Assembly: GCA_964503045.1 (NCBI GenBank)
Contig: CAZCZI010000015.1
Coordinates: 62,001 to 126,000, forward strand
Direction of reading: 5' to 3'
Length of the DNA stretch: 64,000 nt
Source: CAYZJR01 sp964503045
GTDB taxonomy: Bacteria > Cyanobacteriota > Vampirovibrionia > Obscuribacterales > Obscuribacteraceae
The notes under the pieces are model-generated. The model made no database searches. It was given only the letters and a program-made list of their open reading frames with translations, and was not told where the DNA came from. The translations under genes and the position numbers were made by a program. Shown in pieces: positions 53,973-63,235 of this stretch (positions within the stretch are counted from its first letter, which is position 1; the number at the start of each line of letters is the position of its first letter).

Positions 53973-55079
53973 ATGTCCAATAACCAGGTTGCCACTGTCC
54001 AGCAATCAAGCACCAAGTTCAACGGGCTTGCGGCAATGCTGGTTTTGCAATGGTGGGTTTCGCTGGGAGTGTTTGCATACTTCGTCGGATTTGGCATCTA
54101 CTACCTGTTTAGCCCGCTGATACTGGTTGGTGCGTTTAATTTGCTTCTTGCAGCCGGCTGGCTTTGGATGACGACCGGTCTTCTCATAAACACACCAATG
54201 GTTCTCACCTATTGGAGCCTATACAAGCAACGCCGATATCAGGAAATCGAGCGACTTTATACAAAAGTTCTGCGTGTATGGTCCAAACTTCCGGTAAGAC
54301 ATGACGCTTCGATCGCTACAGCCGCCTCCAATCTCGGCATGGTGCGGCTTGCTCTGGGTGACTCTGAAGGAGCCGAAGATGCGCTCACATATAGTCTCCA
54401 GGTGGCGGAAAAAGATCGATGGTTGAAAAAGCATTACTTGTACGCAGTTTTCCTCAACAATCTTGCCTGCATCAAGAATTGGCAAGGAGAGCCGCAGAAG
54501 GGCTTCTTCCTCTCCAATGAGGCGCTGGAGTTTTGGCGCAGCCAAAAGAAACCGGGTGGAGTTGGCGAAGCATCACCGCTTGTGACATTGGGACTTTCGA
54601 GCATCAAAAGTGGCGACTTGAAGGAAGCTAGACGCTTTCTTGAAGATTCGCGTGCGGCTTTAAATGCCAAAGAGCGCCCAGCCTGCATCTTGCCCGAGAG
54701 CTTCATGCTGGCAGATATCAATTCGGCGGTGCTTTTGGCGCTCGTGAATCTGAAAGAGGGCAAAGCCGAAGAGGCAAATAATCTTACTGATGCAATGCTT
54801 GGTAGATACGGTACGCGCCTTGAATTGTATGGAACATTCGGTATGGAAGGACTGGCTTTGCTTGCCGATCAGTATGTGACTGCAAAAGACTTCAAACGAG
54901 CAGAGGCATTAATCGAGATTGCATATGCAGTTGGGCGCGAATTCCCGCTTCACCCCGACTGCAAACCAGCGATTGCAGCTTATGAGAGACTTTTGACTGC
55001 AACCGGTCGTGAAAATGAAATACCCGACATGAAGCGATGGGTTCAGCCTGTTTTGATTGCACCGAGATCAGACCCATAG
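53973..55079 (+). CDS. Membrane TPR protein
   Basis: 368 residues. Two or three membrane segments at the N-terminus (MLVLQWWVSLGVFAYFVGFGIYYLF and ILVGAFNLLLAAGWLWMTTGLLI, ~20-75) precede TPR-like helices (~90-345), such as AAASNLGMVRLALGDSEGAEDAL and LNNLACIKNWQGEPQKG. Probable scaffold facing the cytoplasm. Function unknown. No SD is seen before the ATG, and it follows the malic enzyme closely, so transcription may be shared. Confidence 0.7.
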   Translation: MSNNQVATVQQSSTKFNGLAAMLVLQWWVSLGVFAYFVGFGIYYLFSPLILVGAFNLLLAAGWLWMTTGLLINTPMVLTYWSLYKQRRYQEIERLYTKVLRVWSKLPVRHDASIATAASNLGMVRLALGDSEGAEDALTYSLQVAEKDRWLKKHYLYAVFLNNLACIKNWQGEPQKGFFLSNEALEFWRSQKKPGGVGEASPLVTLGLSSIKSGDLKEARRFLEDSRAALNAKERPACILPESFMLADINSAVLLALVNLKEGKAEEANNLTDAMLGRYGTRLELYGTFGMEGLALLADQYVTAKDFKRAEALIEIAYAVGREFPLHPDCKPAIAAYERLLTATGRENEIPDMKRWVQPVLIAPRSDP

Positions 55080-55243
55080 CTCCTCCAGCGTAGCTCCCGG
55101 TTTCATCAGGCTCTTCAGATGCGACCTCGCATTTTAGTTCTGTTTTGTGCTGAATTTCAGGCTTCCGCCCCATGACTGATGGTGGTAAGCTTGGCTTAAG
55201 GTGTCTCTCGACCGCCTTTGAGATTTCTTGGGGAGTTTAAGCC

Positions 55244-55552
55244 ATGTCTGAAATTGAAAAGATGCGCAGAAAGAAAGAATCTGAGGCTCTTGAGCGCATT
55301 GATAGGGAGCGGGCAGAACGGCGAGTGAAGGAAGAAAGAGAGCGCAAAAGACGCCGCGAGGATGAAGAACGGCGCAGATGGGACGACATTGCCCGCGCAA
55401 AACAAAATGAAAAACGCTATCAAGAAGTTCAGGCGGCTGAAGAAAGAACAAGGCTATTGGTCAAAGAGTTAGAGCGCAAGAAAAAAGAAGCGGAAGACAA
55501 ACTTCGCGCTCAACAACGCCAGCAGCAACAGCAACAGCAAAAACAGCAATAA
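55244..55552 (+). CDS. Small highly charged coiled-coil protein
   Basis: 102 residues, almost wholly Glu/Arg/Lys/Gln and predicted as one long helix (RKKESEALERIDRERAERR...). It ends in a Gln-rich run. GGGGAG lies nine bases before ATG, and the bias of codons is consistent with real coding. It could be a spacer, RNA- or DNA-binding, or cytoskeletal protein; there is no domain to name it by. Confidence 0.5.
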   Translation: MSEIEKMRRKKESEALERIDRERAERRVKEERERKRRREDEERRRWDDIARAKQNEKRYQEVQAAEERTRLLVKELERKKKEAEDKLRAQQRQQQQQQQKQQ

Positions 55553-55743
55553 GCTGTTCTAATTACAACTCAAGCTTAGCAAACTCACAGTTGAGAGTCT
55601 GCGCAGCTCAAGTATTGTCGGCTCCTCAGCTTAGAAAATCGCTCTGAGGGCAGCCCCCACCAACCCGCCTCTATCGTTGTGGTATCGGTGATAGTGCCTA
55701 TATCCCATCTCCAGCGGCTTGCGCGAATGATAAGAATCGCAAA

Positions 55744-56850
55744 CTACGGAGTCCAGCCGATTTTTGAAGGGTCCGCCGGAGCACGTTCGGGCAAAACACA
55801 GGGCTCAAGCCAACCCGGACGAGCACAAGCAAAGTTCGCGGCCAATGCCGCACCATACCCCGCATACGATGCATGCCTCTCGGAGAATGAAGACCACGCA
55901 TCATCATGATCGAGTGTTTTGTATCCTGCGCTCCTCAAGAGATCGAGGGCCTGATCGAACTCCCATCTCTCGATACCGACTTTATCGACATGCTGCAAAC
56001 CTAAGTACTCGCATAACGTAATCAATGTCTTTCGCCCGACTTCAAAGAAAAGTTTTGCTTCACCGTTGGGAACGCTTTCAATGCACGTGCACAACAACGT
56101 GCTGGCATCCATGACTGAACCGAGTGCCGATATCCACGAAACATCAGGCTGCGAAGATCTAAAGTAAGAAAGTATAGGAAACGATCTGTGCGTTTCTAGA
56201 ATGTCGGCCGCCCATGCTTCCCAAGTTTGAAAACTAGAACCGAGATGACTAACCAAACCGAGCCGACGATAGGTCAAAAGCAGCTGCAGACCAGAGGCTG
56301 GAGAACCTGCTCTGATTTCGATTGAATTGATTGTTGCTTCGCGCCGCTGCACGCAACTTTGCAATGAAAATAGAAATGAGATTGCTATTGCCATAACCGA
56401 TACGCCGGTAACTGCCGCAGACAAGACACAGAATCTGGCAAAGCCGCCAACCGCGACAACATCGCCAAACCCAAGCGTCAACAAAGACGTGCCTGCGAAA
56501 TAGCACGCGCTGTGAAAGTTTGTCAGGCGTGGCACGATATCGTTGCCTAATCCGAACAGCAGGAGTGCATAACCGAAAATGAGCATTGCCACCCAGATCA
56601 ACTGCATTACAAGGAAGCTGACCGGTCCGAAACTTCCGAGCATCACTTCGCGCAAACTGCCGGCACGAATTTTGAGACACACGGCTCGGTAAATTGGCCA
56701 TGCGCACTCGCCGACGAGAAACGAGGTCATCCGAAAGTGCCGAGGCGTAAAGCGCGGCACGATCACCGATTGAAAGACATCAAAGAGCACCAAAAAGATA
56801 ATGGCGGTGCCCATTATTGATTCGATTGCGATGTATTCAAACAAAAGCAT
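55744..56850 (-). CDS. Potassium channel-like membrane protein
   Basis: 368 residues with about four hydrophobic segments before residue 180. Between the last two lies the pore helix and selectivity filter: CYFAGTSLLTLGFGDVVAV (~125-143), with TLGFGD in place of TVGYGD. The C-terminal ~190 residues are cytosolic, helical and of unknown family (no RCK/TrkA-N glycine motif), and may gate the channel. ATG 56850. It lies 28 bases after the RfbD-like gene's downstream end in the same direction but is not functionally related. Confidence 0.7.
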   Translation of the reverse strand: MLLFEYIAIESIMGTAIIFLVLFDVFQSVIVPRFTPRHFRMTSFLVGECAWPIYRAVCLKIRAGSLREVMLGSFGPVSFLVMQLIWVAMLIFGYALLLFGLGNDIVPRLTNFHSACYFAGTSLLTLGFGDVVAVGGFARFCVLSAAVTGVSVMAIAISFLFSLQSCVQRREATINSIEIRAGSPASGLQLLLTYRRLGLVSHLGSSFQTWEAWAADILETHRSFPILSYFRSSQPDVSWISALGSVMDASTLLCTCIESVPNGEAKLFFEVGRKTLITLCEYLGLQHVDKVGIERWEFDQALDLLRSAGYKTLDHDDAWSSFSERHASYAGYGAALAANFACARPGWLEPCVLPERAPADPSKIGWTP

Positions 56851-56878
56851 TTAATGCCCCCAGCAATAAATTCGATTT

Positions 56879-57754
56879 CTAGATCAACTGTCGTTCGAGT
56901 TTCATCAGTTTAAGTCCTTCTGAATAGCCGGGCAGCTCGTAGCCCAAAGCCTTGGCTGCTTTCTCGGTGCTTAACGTAGCTTTGAGGGGGCGTCTTGCGA
57001 CCTGTCCCAACTCGCTGCTTGAAACAGGAGTTATCAATTTTGGATCTGCGTTGAAAGTTCTTGCAATTTCGACAGCAAATTCATAGCGGTTTATTCGATC
57101 GCGCCCGCAGACGTTGTAAATTCCCGTGTTATGCGAAACTGCCAGCTCAATAATTGCCCGGGCAAGGCTCATGTTGTAAGTTGGATTTCCGATTTGATCT
57201 GTTGGCACTGGTTGCGGCTTACCTTCTTCCAATCCAGCAAGCATTTGCATTGCAAAGTTCTGTCCGAGCGTCTCCCATCCGTACACCACAGTCGTGCGCG
57301 CGATCAAGTAATCTCGCGAAAGACTTGTAACTACGTGCTCGGAATATACCTTTTGTCGTCCATACTCGCTGATTGGGTTAGGTGTATCGTCTTCGCGGTA
57401 ACCACCCATGGTGCCGTCAAAAACCGCTTCGGCGGAGAAATGAATGAACTTTGCACCGAACCTGTTTCCAAACTTGACCAGGTTTTTGACGCCGCTTACG
57501 TTTGTTCTATAAGCCTCTTCTTTTCTCGTTTCAGCAAGATCTACATTTGATAGAGCGGCACATGAATAAATAAACTTGGGTCTGGTCTTGAGCATAAGAT
57601 CGCGAACGCTGCTTTCGTCTGCGATCTCGACTTCAAGCAGTCCTTTTTGAGGGTGCTTTCTGCAGGTGCCGTAGCACTCATGCCCGAGTGCGCGCAATTG
57701 ACGCATCAAGGCAGCGCCAATCTGACCTGATGCTCCGACTACCAGATGTCTCAT
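56879..57754 (-). CDS. dTDP-4-dehydrorhamnose reductase-like (RfbD-type) sugar nucleotide reductase
   Basis: 291 residues. NAD-binding VVGASGQIGAALMRQL (~5-20), HFSAEAVFDGTMGGYREDD (~107-125) and the catalytic YGRQK (~134-138). It reduces a 4-keto sugar nucleotide. It is three bases after the cytidylyltransferase gene, so its substrate is probably a CDP-4-keto-6-deoxy sugar and not dTDP-rhamnose, though no 4,6-dehydratase is encoded here. Confidence 0.8.
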   Translation of the reverse strand: MRHLVVGASGQIGAALMRQLRALGHECYGTCRKHPQKGLLEVEIADESSVRDLMLKTRPKFIYSCAALSNVDLAETRKEEAYRTNVSGVKNLVKFGNRFGAKFIHFSAEAVFDGTMGGYREDDTPNPISEYGRQKVYSEHVVTSLSRDYLIARTTVVYGWETLGQNFAMQMLAGLEEGKPQPVPTDQIGNPTYNMSLARAIIELAVSHNTGIYNVCGRDRINRYEFAVEIARTFNADPKLITPVSSSELGQVARRPLKATLSTEKAAKALGYELPGYSEGLKLMKLERQLI

Positions 57755-57757
57755 CGG

Positions 57758-58531
57758 CTACTTCCAAGTCTTCCAAGGTGCCGTGCCGCTAGACCACAGT
57801 CGCTGCAGGAGATCGACGTCGCGAATGGTGTCCATGCATTGCCAGAATCCATAATGTTTATGTGATGCTAGCAAGCCGTCCTTTGCCAACTTCTCCAGCG
57901 GATCGCGTTCGAAAATTGTCGAATCGCCGGCGATGTAGTCGCGCACACCAGGCTCGAGAACAAAGAAGCCACCGTTGATCCAGCCTGAGTCGGTTTGTGG
58001 TTTTTCTTCGAATCTCGTCACTTTGCCTTCGACAAGTTCGATTTCGCCAAAGCGGGCAGGCGGTCTGACCGCGGTCACGGTAGCAAGCCCCTTGTGCTTT
58101 TTGTGAACTTCGAGAACTTGATTGATGTCGACGTCAGCGACACCATCGCCATACGTCGCCATGAAAGTCTCGTTGCCGATGTACTCAGCAACCCGCTTCA
58201 TACGACCGCCGGTCAATGGAGCGCTTCCGGTGTCAACAAGATGAACGGTCCAATCTTCGATCTCGCCATAATCTGAAATGGTTACGTCGCCAGTCTTCAG
58301 CTTGACTACGAGATTACTTCCGCGCCCTCTGTAGTTGAGGAAATAATCTTTGATCATCTCGCCTTTATAGCCCAGAGCGATGACAAACTCATTGAACCCA
58401 AATTGCGAATAGATTTTCATGACGTGCCAGAGCATAGGTTTTCCACCTATCTCGACCATCGGTTTGGGCTTTACTTGCGTCTCTTCCTGTAATCTTGTTC
58501 CGAGACCGCCTGCAAGAATCGCTACCTTCAT
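57758..58531 (-). CDS. rfbF: Glucose-1-phosphate cytidylyltransferase (RfbF-like)
   Basis: 257 residues from ATG 58531; upstream in-frame codons to 58669 lack a good start. MKVAILAGGLGTRLQEETQV opens the nucleotidyltransferase, then KPKPMVEIGGKPMLWHVMKI, TYGDGVADVDI and GWINGGFFVLEP. It makes CDP-glucose from CTP and glucose-1-phosphate, the first step to CDP-deoxy sugars. GGAG lies just before ATG. The next step enzyme (RfbG, CDP-glucose 4,6-dehydratase) is not in the window. Confidence 0.85.
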   Translation of the reverse strand: MKVAILAGGLGTRLQEETQVKPKPMVEIGGKPMLWHVMKIYSQFGFNEFVIALGYKGEMIKDYFLNYRGRGSNLVVKLKTGDVTISDYGEIEDWTVHLVDTGSAPLTGGRMKRVAEYIGNETFMATYGDGVADVDINQVLEVHKKHKGLATVTAVRPPARFGEIELVEGKVTRFEEKPQTDSGWINGGFFVLEPGVRDYIAGDSTIFERDPLEKLAKDGLLASHKHYGFWQCMDTIRDVDLLQRLWSSGTAPWKTWK

Positions 58532-58727
58532 CTCCACTATTTCCTGAAGCTGTAAACGCTTGTTACCAGGGCATTTTGGCGCTTTTGCACCATTGTTTTC
58601 AAGTCTCGTTATCCTAGCACAATCGTCGGCCAAATCCCTGATGAACAATTCCACTGAGACATCGGTCAAGCAACTGGTAGGGTGCGATGGGTGGGCACCC
58701 TACAAAAATCGACGCTTTGCCAAGCGA

Positions 58728-60557
58728 CTACTTTTTCAACCGAACGTAGTTTTGATATAGGTTCTTAATCGTAGCGTTATCGCGGTCCGTAAGTTGTCTT
58801 GGAATGAAATAGTCAGCAAAAAGTACGGGAAACATGATGTCGCCATAAAACGGCGAGTGCCCTGCGATTCCCAATGAGTGCCCGATTTCATGCAAGCAAA
58901 CCGACTCCATCAATTGATCGGACGCCGGCTGCATGTGAATTCGATCGAGAGTCAAAATGTAGATTTTTGCTGATTTGACGATGCAGTTGTTGGTTTCACT
59001 CAAGTAGTACATGAAGTGTGTGACGCCTTGCTCGTTGCCTCGCATCATCTTGGCGCTACTGGGGTCGGCGGTGAATCGTACTTCAATATTCGCTTCGAAT
59101 GGATCCGTTACCATCTCAAACGGCAAACGTCCACCTGAAGCGTTGTTCCATGTCTGCAACGCCTTGATCACAAACCCCTTGAACTGAGGTTTGTATCCGG
59201 GTGCATGATAGGACTCTTCGACGTAAAGCTTAAGAGGAATGCGATTCGATGCCCAGCGAATGGTCTGGGTCGGGCAGGCATGTCTGAGATAGCTGACTTG
59301 CGCCTTTCTGTCCGGCAGCGCCTTGATTTTCAAAAATCGCGAGCCGAAGTCATTGTACGGAAAATCATCTGATATCAATGTCAATGCGTCTCGTCTCAGA
59401 GACTGTCCTCGCTGTCCGTTGTCTCTACTGCCTGCGACTTCAGCAGTTAACTCGACCTCTAAATTTGGATCGATTGTCGCCGTTTCGTCTTCAGCCTTTT
59501 TAGTTTCTGCAGCAATCAAGTTGTTGAGCGCTACCTTAAGCGGCTCGATTCGAGCCACGGCTTGTTGATACATGCCCCTGGTTTCGACAGTGTTGTAGAG
59601 CTTGGCTGCTGACTCCCACTTCGTCAAATCTTGCGCTCTGTCTTTCAGTTTGCACACGGCATTGATTTCGACGGCTGGAAAATGCGCTTTATCCAACTTC
59701 CATGCTTCGCCATATTCAGAAATCGCATCGTCGTAATCGCCCTTGGTCACTGCCTCACGGGCAAGTGCCAACCGCACTTTGTAGTCTTTTGGATCTTTGC
59801 CGGCGGCTCGCAAAAGCTCGTTTAGCTTCTCTCGCGATTTGTCACGCAATGGGTCTACGATCAGAAGCTTGTGATAGATTTTTATCGCATCATCTGCTTG
59901 TTTTTCTTTTGCAACGTGTGCATATGCTTTCACCAAAGCATCTTTGACACGCCCATCGTGTGGTGTCAGCGAAAATGCTTTTTCCAACTTTTCGATTGCG
60001 CCACTATAGTTCCCGCTGGATTTTTCCCTTGCTGCATCATCAAGCAGCTTTGCAGTCTCATTCAGCTTTGCCGCTGATGGTCGGGAATAGCCTGACTCTG
60101 TGGGTGGTTGATAGTCACTGCAATACTCCACTTCAACGTCGACGTATTCGGCAGGAATTGACGCCGGAATTTCCGGAAACTTGCCGCCATAGTAAACCGT
60201 GTCTTCGGCTGATTGGTTGACTGCTTCAATGTCAGAGCGGTCGGGGGACTCGACCCAAGAGACTCTGCCGTCCCTGTGAATTCTGAAACGCACAGACACC
60301 ACTTGGTTGTCGCCTTTAGCAGGAAACCAGTTGCGTTCTATGTGTTTTTTGACCCTTTCCAGAAAGTCCTTCGCATCGGGTGTTTGAAAAATGGCTGGGT
60401 TAAAACCAGTCTTTTTGACAGCAGCCTGAGGCTTTCCGGCTGGCTTTTTCGCGTGTGCTACCGGAGCCGCACCGGCTGGACTTAAGACGCCACCAAGCAA
60501 GCAAAACCCAAGTGCAGCAGCAATCCAAGCTTTACTGACACGCAACTTTGAACTCAT
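58728..60557 (-). CDS. TonB_C-like/TPR/matrixin-like metalloprotease
   Basis: 609 residues. A signal peptide (AWIAAALGFCLLGGVLSPAGAAP) precedes a TonB C-terminal-like region (ERNWFPAKGDNQVVSVRFRI, ~73-150), then TPR units (~165-330), then a C-terminal matrixin-like protease. The zinc site is VCLHEIGHSLGIAGHSPF (~549-566), HExxHxxGxxH, and DIMFPVLF is the Met-turn. The three-part order is unusual. It acts outside the cytoplasm. Not linked to the channel or sugar genes beside it. Start ATG 60557. Confidence 0.8.
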   Translation of the reverse strand: MSSKLRVSKAWIAAALGFCLLGGVLSPAGAAPVAHAKKPAGKPQAAVKKTGFNPAIFQTPDAKDFLERVKKHIERNWFPAKGDNQVVSVRFRIHRDGRVSWVESPDRSDIEAVNQSAEDTVYYGGKFPEIPASIPAEYVDVEVEYCSDYQPPTESGYSRPSAAKLNETAKLLDDAAREKSSGNYSGAIEKLEKAFSLTPHDGRVKDALVKAYAHVAKEKQADDAIKIYHKLLIVDPLRDKSREKLNELLRAAGKDPKDYKVRLALAREAVTKGDYDDAISEYGEAWKLDKAHFPAVEINAVCKLKDRAQDLTKWESAAKLYNTVETRGMYQQAVARIEPLKVALNNLIAAETKKAEDETATIDPNLEVELTAEVAGSRDNGQRGQSLRRDALTLISDDFPYNDFGSRFLKIKALPDRKAQVSYLRHACPTQTIRWASNRIPLKLYVEESYHAPGYKPQFKGFVIKALQTWNNASGGRLPFEMVTDPFEANIEVRFTADPSSAKMMRGNEQGVTHFMYYLSETNNCIVKSAKIYILTLDRIHMQPASDQLMESVCLHEIGHSLGIAGHSPFYGDIMFPVLFADYFIPRQLTDRDNATIKNLYQNYVRLKK

Positions 60558-60765
60558 TCCTTATTCCATGTATGAAAGTTCGGCCGACGCTCCCTATACA
60601 CCACGGCAATGCGGTCCCCAAACCTCAGGGTTAATCCCAGTGCACTACTAAATGCAAATTTGTATTCTTTTGCGAATCAACCGCTTTGCAACCCGTTACC
60701 AATTTTGTCTGTTCTGTATGTCACATACCGCCCTGAGCTGTTTAAGGGTGTTACAGGATACATAA
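60558..60765. promoter_or_regulatory. Divergent promoter region
   Basis: 208 bases between the metalloprotease and ABC transporter genes. AGGA lies eight bases before ATG 60766. I could not place -35/-10 boxes with confidence. Confidence 0.3.
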
Positions 60766-61743
60766 ATGCCAACAAACGAACCTAATTCACCCGCCGTTGA
60801 AGTCAAAGAGCTCCGAAAGACTTACAAGAACGGCGATGTTTCAGCGCTCAACGGAGTAACTTTCGAGGTCGCGAAAGGCGAAATTTTTGGATTAATCGGT
60901 CCCAACGGTGCCGGCAAAACTACATTAATCGGATGTCTTTTAGCGTTGCTCAAACCTGATTCGGGTGAGGTTAAAATTCTCGGAAAACCCGTTGATTCTG
61001 TGGGAGTGCGGCGAATCACCGGTTATGTGCCGGAGCGATCTGATTTCGAACATTGGATGACGGCCAGGCAGTTTCTCAGTTTTCATCACGGCTTGGCTAA
61101 GCGTGACCCGCGACACAAGGACGAAGAGATAGATCATGCTCTGACTTTGGTGGAGTTGCCGTCATCGGTTTGGAATCGCAGATTGCAGACATACTCTCGA
61201 GGAATGCTCCAGAGACTCAACTTGGCGCAGCTCGTCTTGGGAAAACCTCAAGTCGCTCTTCTGGATGAACCGACCTTGGGGCTTGATCCCACCGGCGTTG
61301 CCGTGGTGCGAAAGATCATAGAAACCATGCGCGAGCAAGGCACGACCGCAATCATAAATTCGCACCAACTCGATGAGATCGAGCGTCTGTGCGATCGAGT
61401 CGCATTTATCAAACAAGGAACCATCGCATCGATCGAAACGCTCAAAGGCGGTTTGATCTTGGACTACAAACTGTTTGTTCGATGGTCCGAAAACTCTTTG
61501 AATGGAACCCTTCAATCCGCAGTCTCGCAAGCCGCAAACTCTTCCTCTACCACTGTAGATGAGTGCAATCATGAATGGGGTCGCTTCAAGGTGAAAGACG
61601 CTACTACCGCATCACTTCTGTTGAAAGAACTGATTGCCCGCGGCGTTCCAGTGGAAGAAGCGGTGCCGGAAAGAACTCGTCTGGAGCAACTGTTTACACC
61701 TCAATGCAACACCGATGATAACGGAGGCAATCAAAATGATTAA
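60766..61743 (+). CDS. ABC transporter ATP-binding protein
   Basis: 325 residues. Walker A GPNGAGKTT (~45-53), signature TYSRGMLQRLNLAQLVLG (~140-157), Walker B LLDEPTLGLDP and switch His in INSHQ. The ~90-residue C-terminal extension is typical of exporters of the ABC-2 class. It pairs with the membrane gene that overlaps it by eight bases. The cargo is unknown; the linked thioredoxin-like gene hints at an envelope or redox role. Confidence 0.85.
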   Translation: MPTNEPNSPAVEVKELRKTYKNGDVSALNGVTFEVAKGEIFGLIGPNGAGKTTLIGCLLALLKPDSGEVKILGKPVDSVGVRRITGYVPERSDFEHWMTARQFLSFHHGLAKRDPRHKDEEIDHALTLVELPSSVWNRRLQTYSRGMLQRLNLAQLVLGKPQVALLDEPTLGLDPTGVAVVRKIIETMREQGTTAIINSHQLDEIERLCDRVAFIKQGTIASIETLKGGLILDYKLFVRWSENSLNGTLQSAVSQAANSSSTTVDECNHEWGRFKVKDATTASLLLKELIARGVPVEEAVPERTRLEQLFTPQCNTDDNGGNQND

Positions 61744-62536
61744 CTCCACCATTGTTCGTTTCACCACCATGTCGGCTTGCCTCGACCCATTGAAGCTGGT
61801 CTACGTTGCCATGCTCGGGTTCGTCATGCCTATAGGCATGAAAACAGCATCAATGCTGCATGGTGCCGCAGACTCCCAAACTTTCGAAATGCTCACCGGG
61901 AAAGTCGGTGTCGCCTTCGTCTTGATGGTTTTGTGTTTGGGACTGGCAGGCAACTCTTCAACACAGGGTCGCGGCGGCGAATATCTTGCGCTTGTATTCT
62001 CGCGCCCGGTCACAAGATGCGAGTACGTGATCAGCAAGTGGGTGACAATCGCTATCATTGGCGGCACTCTTGCCGGAGTTCAAAATCTGATTGTGGCGGC
62101 AATTGGATTTGTCTTTGGTGAAGCAATTACCTGGCAAGCCCTAATGTGCATGGTGTTGGAACGTTTTATGGATGCCGCCTTGATTTCGGCAGCCATGATT
62201 CTGTCCATGCTGAATCGTAACTATGTCTTTCAGATTGTTTCCATCCTCGGCTTTTATATTTGGCTCGCAGGACAAACTATTCCACCTGTCAGCGTAGCAG
62301 GAATCAGTACCGGCGGCATCGAAGACGTTTCGATTGAAGCCACGAAGTTTATGTTGAGCATGTCACAGTATATTGCCGACCTGATACTGCCGACGGTGAA
62401 CATTTACGACATGATCAATGGTTCCACTTTGTTTTCATTCACACCGTTGATTGCATATTTTTCGGCAGTCACACTCTACTTGGCTTACGCAATCGCCGTG
62501 ATCAACCGCAGGGAGTTCTTCTATGGCTCGAACTGA
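61736..62536 (+). CDS. ABC-2 type transporter permease
   Basis: 266 residues from ATG 61736 (GGAGG eight bases upstream). Six membrane segments, such as LVYVAMLGFVMPIGM, VGVAFVLMVLCLGLAG, WVTIAIIGGTLAGVQNLIVA and LIAYFSAVTLYLAYAIAVI. YLALVFSRPVTRCEYVISKW is the cytosolic coupling segment of this family. It forms the membrane half of an exporter with the ATPase upstream. It overlaps the thioredoxin-like gene by 14 bases. Confidence 0.8.
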   Translation: MINSTIVRFTTMSACLDPLKLVYVAMLGFVMPIGMKTASMLHGAADSQTFEMLTGKVGVAFVLMVLCLGLAGNSSTQGRGGEYLALVFSRPVTRCEYVISKWVTIAIIGGTLAGVQNLIVAAIGFVFGEAITWQALMCMVLERFMDAALISAAMILSMLNRNYVFQIVSILGFYIWLAGQTIPPVSVAGISTGGIEDVSIEATKFMLSMSQYIADLILPTVNIYDMINGSTLFSFTPLIAYFSAVTLYLAYAIAVINRREFFYGSN

Positions 62537-63176
62537 TGATAGCAAGTCCGTCATTGCCACACCTCAGGCTCTTGTTTTACTCGCCGGTGCTTTGCTGGTT
62601 CTGAGAGTTGCAGACATAGCGGTTAACTTCGGTCATGCTGCCGAACCTCCACGCACGGTTGGCTGGCAGACTACGGCCATGCTCGAGGAAGTTCCACCCA
62701 GAGATAGAAACAACGCCGTCAAGCCTGTTTCCGAACTCTCACCCGAGAGCCAGGAAGAGCTTAAGAAGATGCTGGCCTCTTGCCGAGAAACGAAGAAAAC
62801 TTTGTTGCTGCAGTTTTATGCACATTGGTCAGATCCGTGCAAGAAGATGGAGGCCTCTTCGCTGAGCAATACACAAGTCAAAGAAATCATCAGCCACAAT
62901 TTCATTCCTGTGCGCGTTACCGACAAGATGAAGGAGTATGGAAAGAATCCAAAGTTCGTCAGCGAGCTTCAAAAACGCTATCGCATTTTTGCATTCCCGA
63001 CTCTACTTGTGGTTGGCTATGACGGAGAACCAGTTGCTACACTGGTCGGCAACTGTTCTTCGCTTACCACGTATCGATTTTTGAGCAGAACGGTATATTC
63101 GTTGAATGCCTCGCAACCCATGCGGCACCGAACTGCACAAGCTGTCGATTCTGGAGTCGTAGCCGGGTCGTCGTGA
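62523..63176 (+). CDS. Thioredoxin-like envelope protein lacking CxxC
   Basis: 217 residues. An N-terminal anchor (ALVLLAGALLVLRVADIAV) and a thioredoxin fold of the DsbD-C/thioredoxin_7 type: LLLQFYAHWSDPCKKMEASS (~98-117), then YRIFAFPTLLVVGYDGEP with the cis-Pro. The active site reads WSDPC, so only the second cysteine is left. It cannot carry out normal dithiol exchange and may form mixed disulfides or serve structurally. It is coupled to the ABC exporter genes by a 14-base overlap. Confidence 0.75.
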   Translation: MARTDDSKSVIATPQALVLLAGALLVLRVADIAVNFGHAAEPPRTVGWQTTAMLEEVPPRDRNNAVKPVSELSPESQEELKKMLASCRETKKTLLLQFYAHWSDPCKKMEASSLSNTQVKEIISHNFIPVRVTDKMKEYGKNPKFVSELQKRYRIFAFPTLLVVGYDGEPVATLVGNCSSLTTYRFLSRTVYSLNASQPMRHRTAQAVDSGVVAGSS

Positions 63177-63235
63177 GTACAACCTCCAAATCACGTCTAT
63201 AATGAAAGCCGACACTCTCGTCTGTCTGGAATCGT

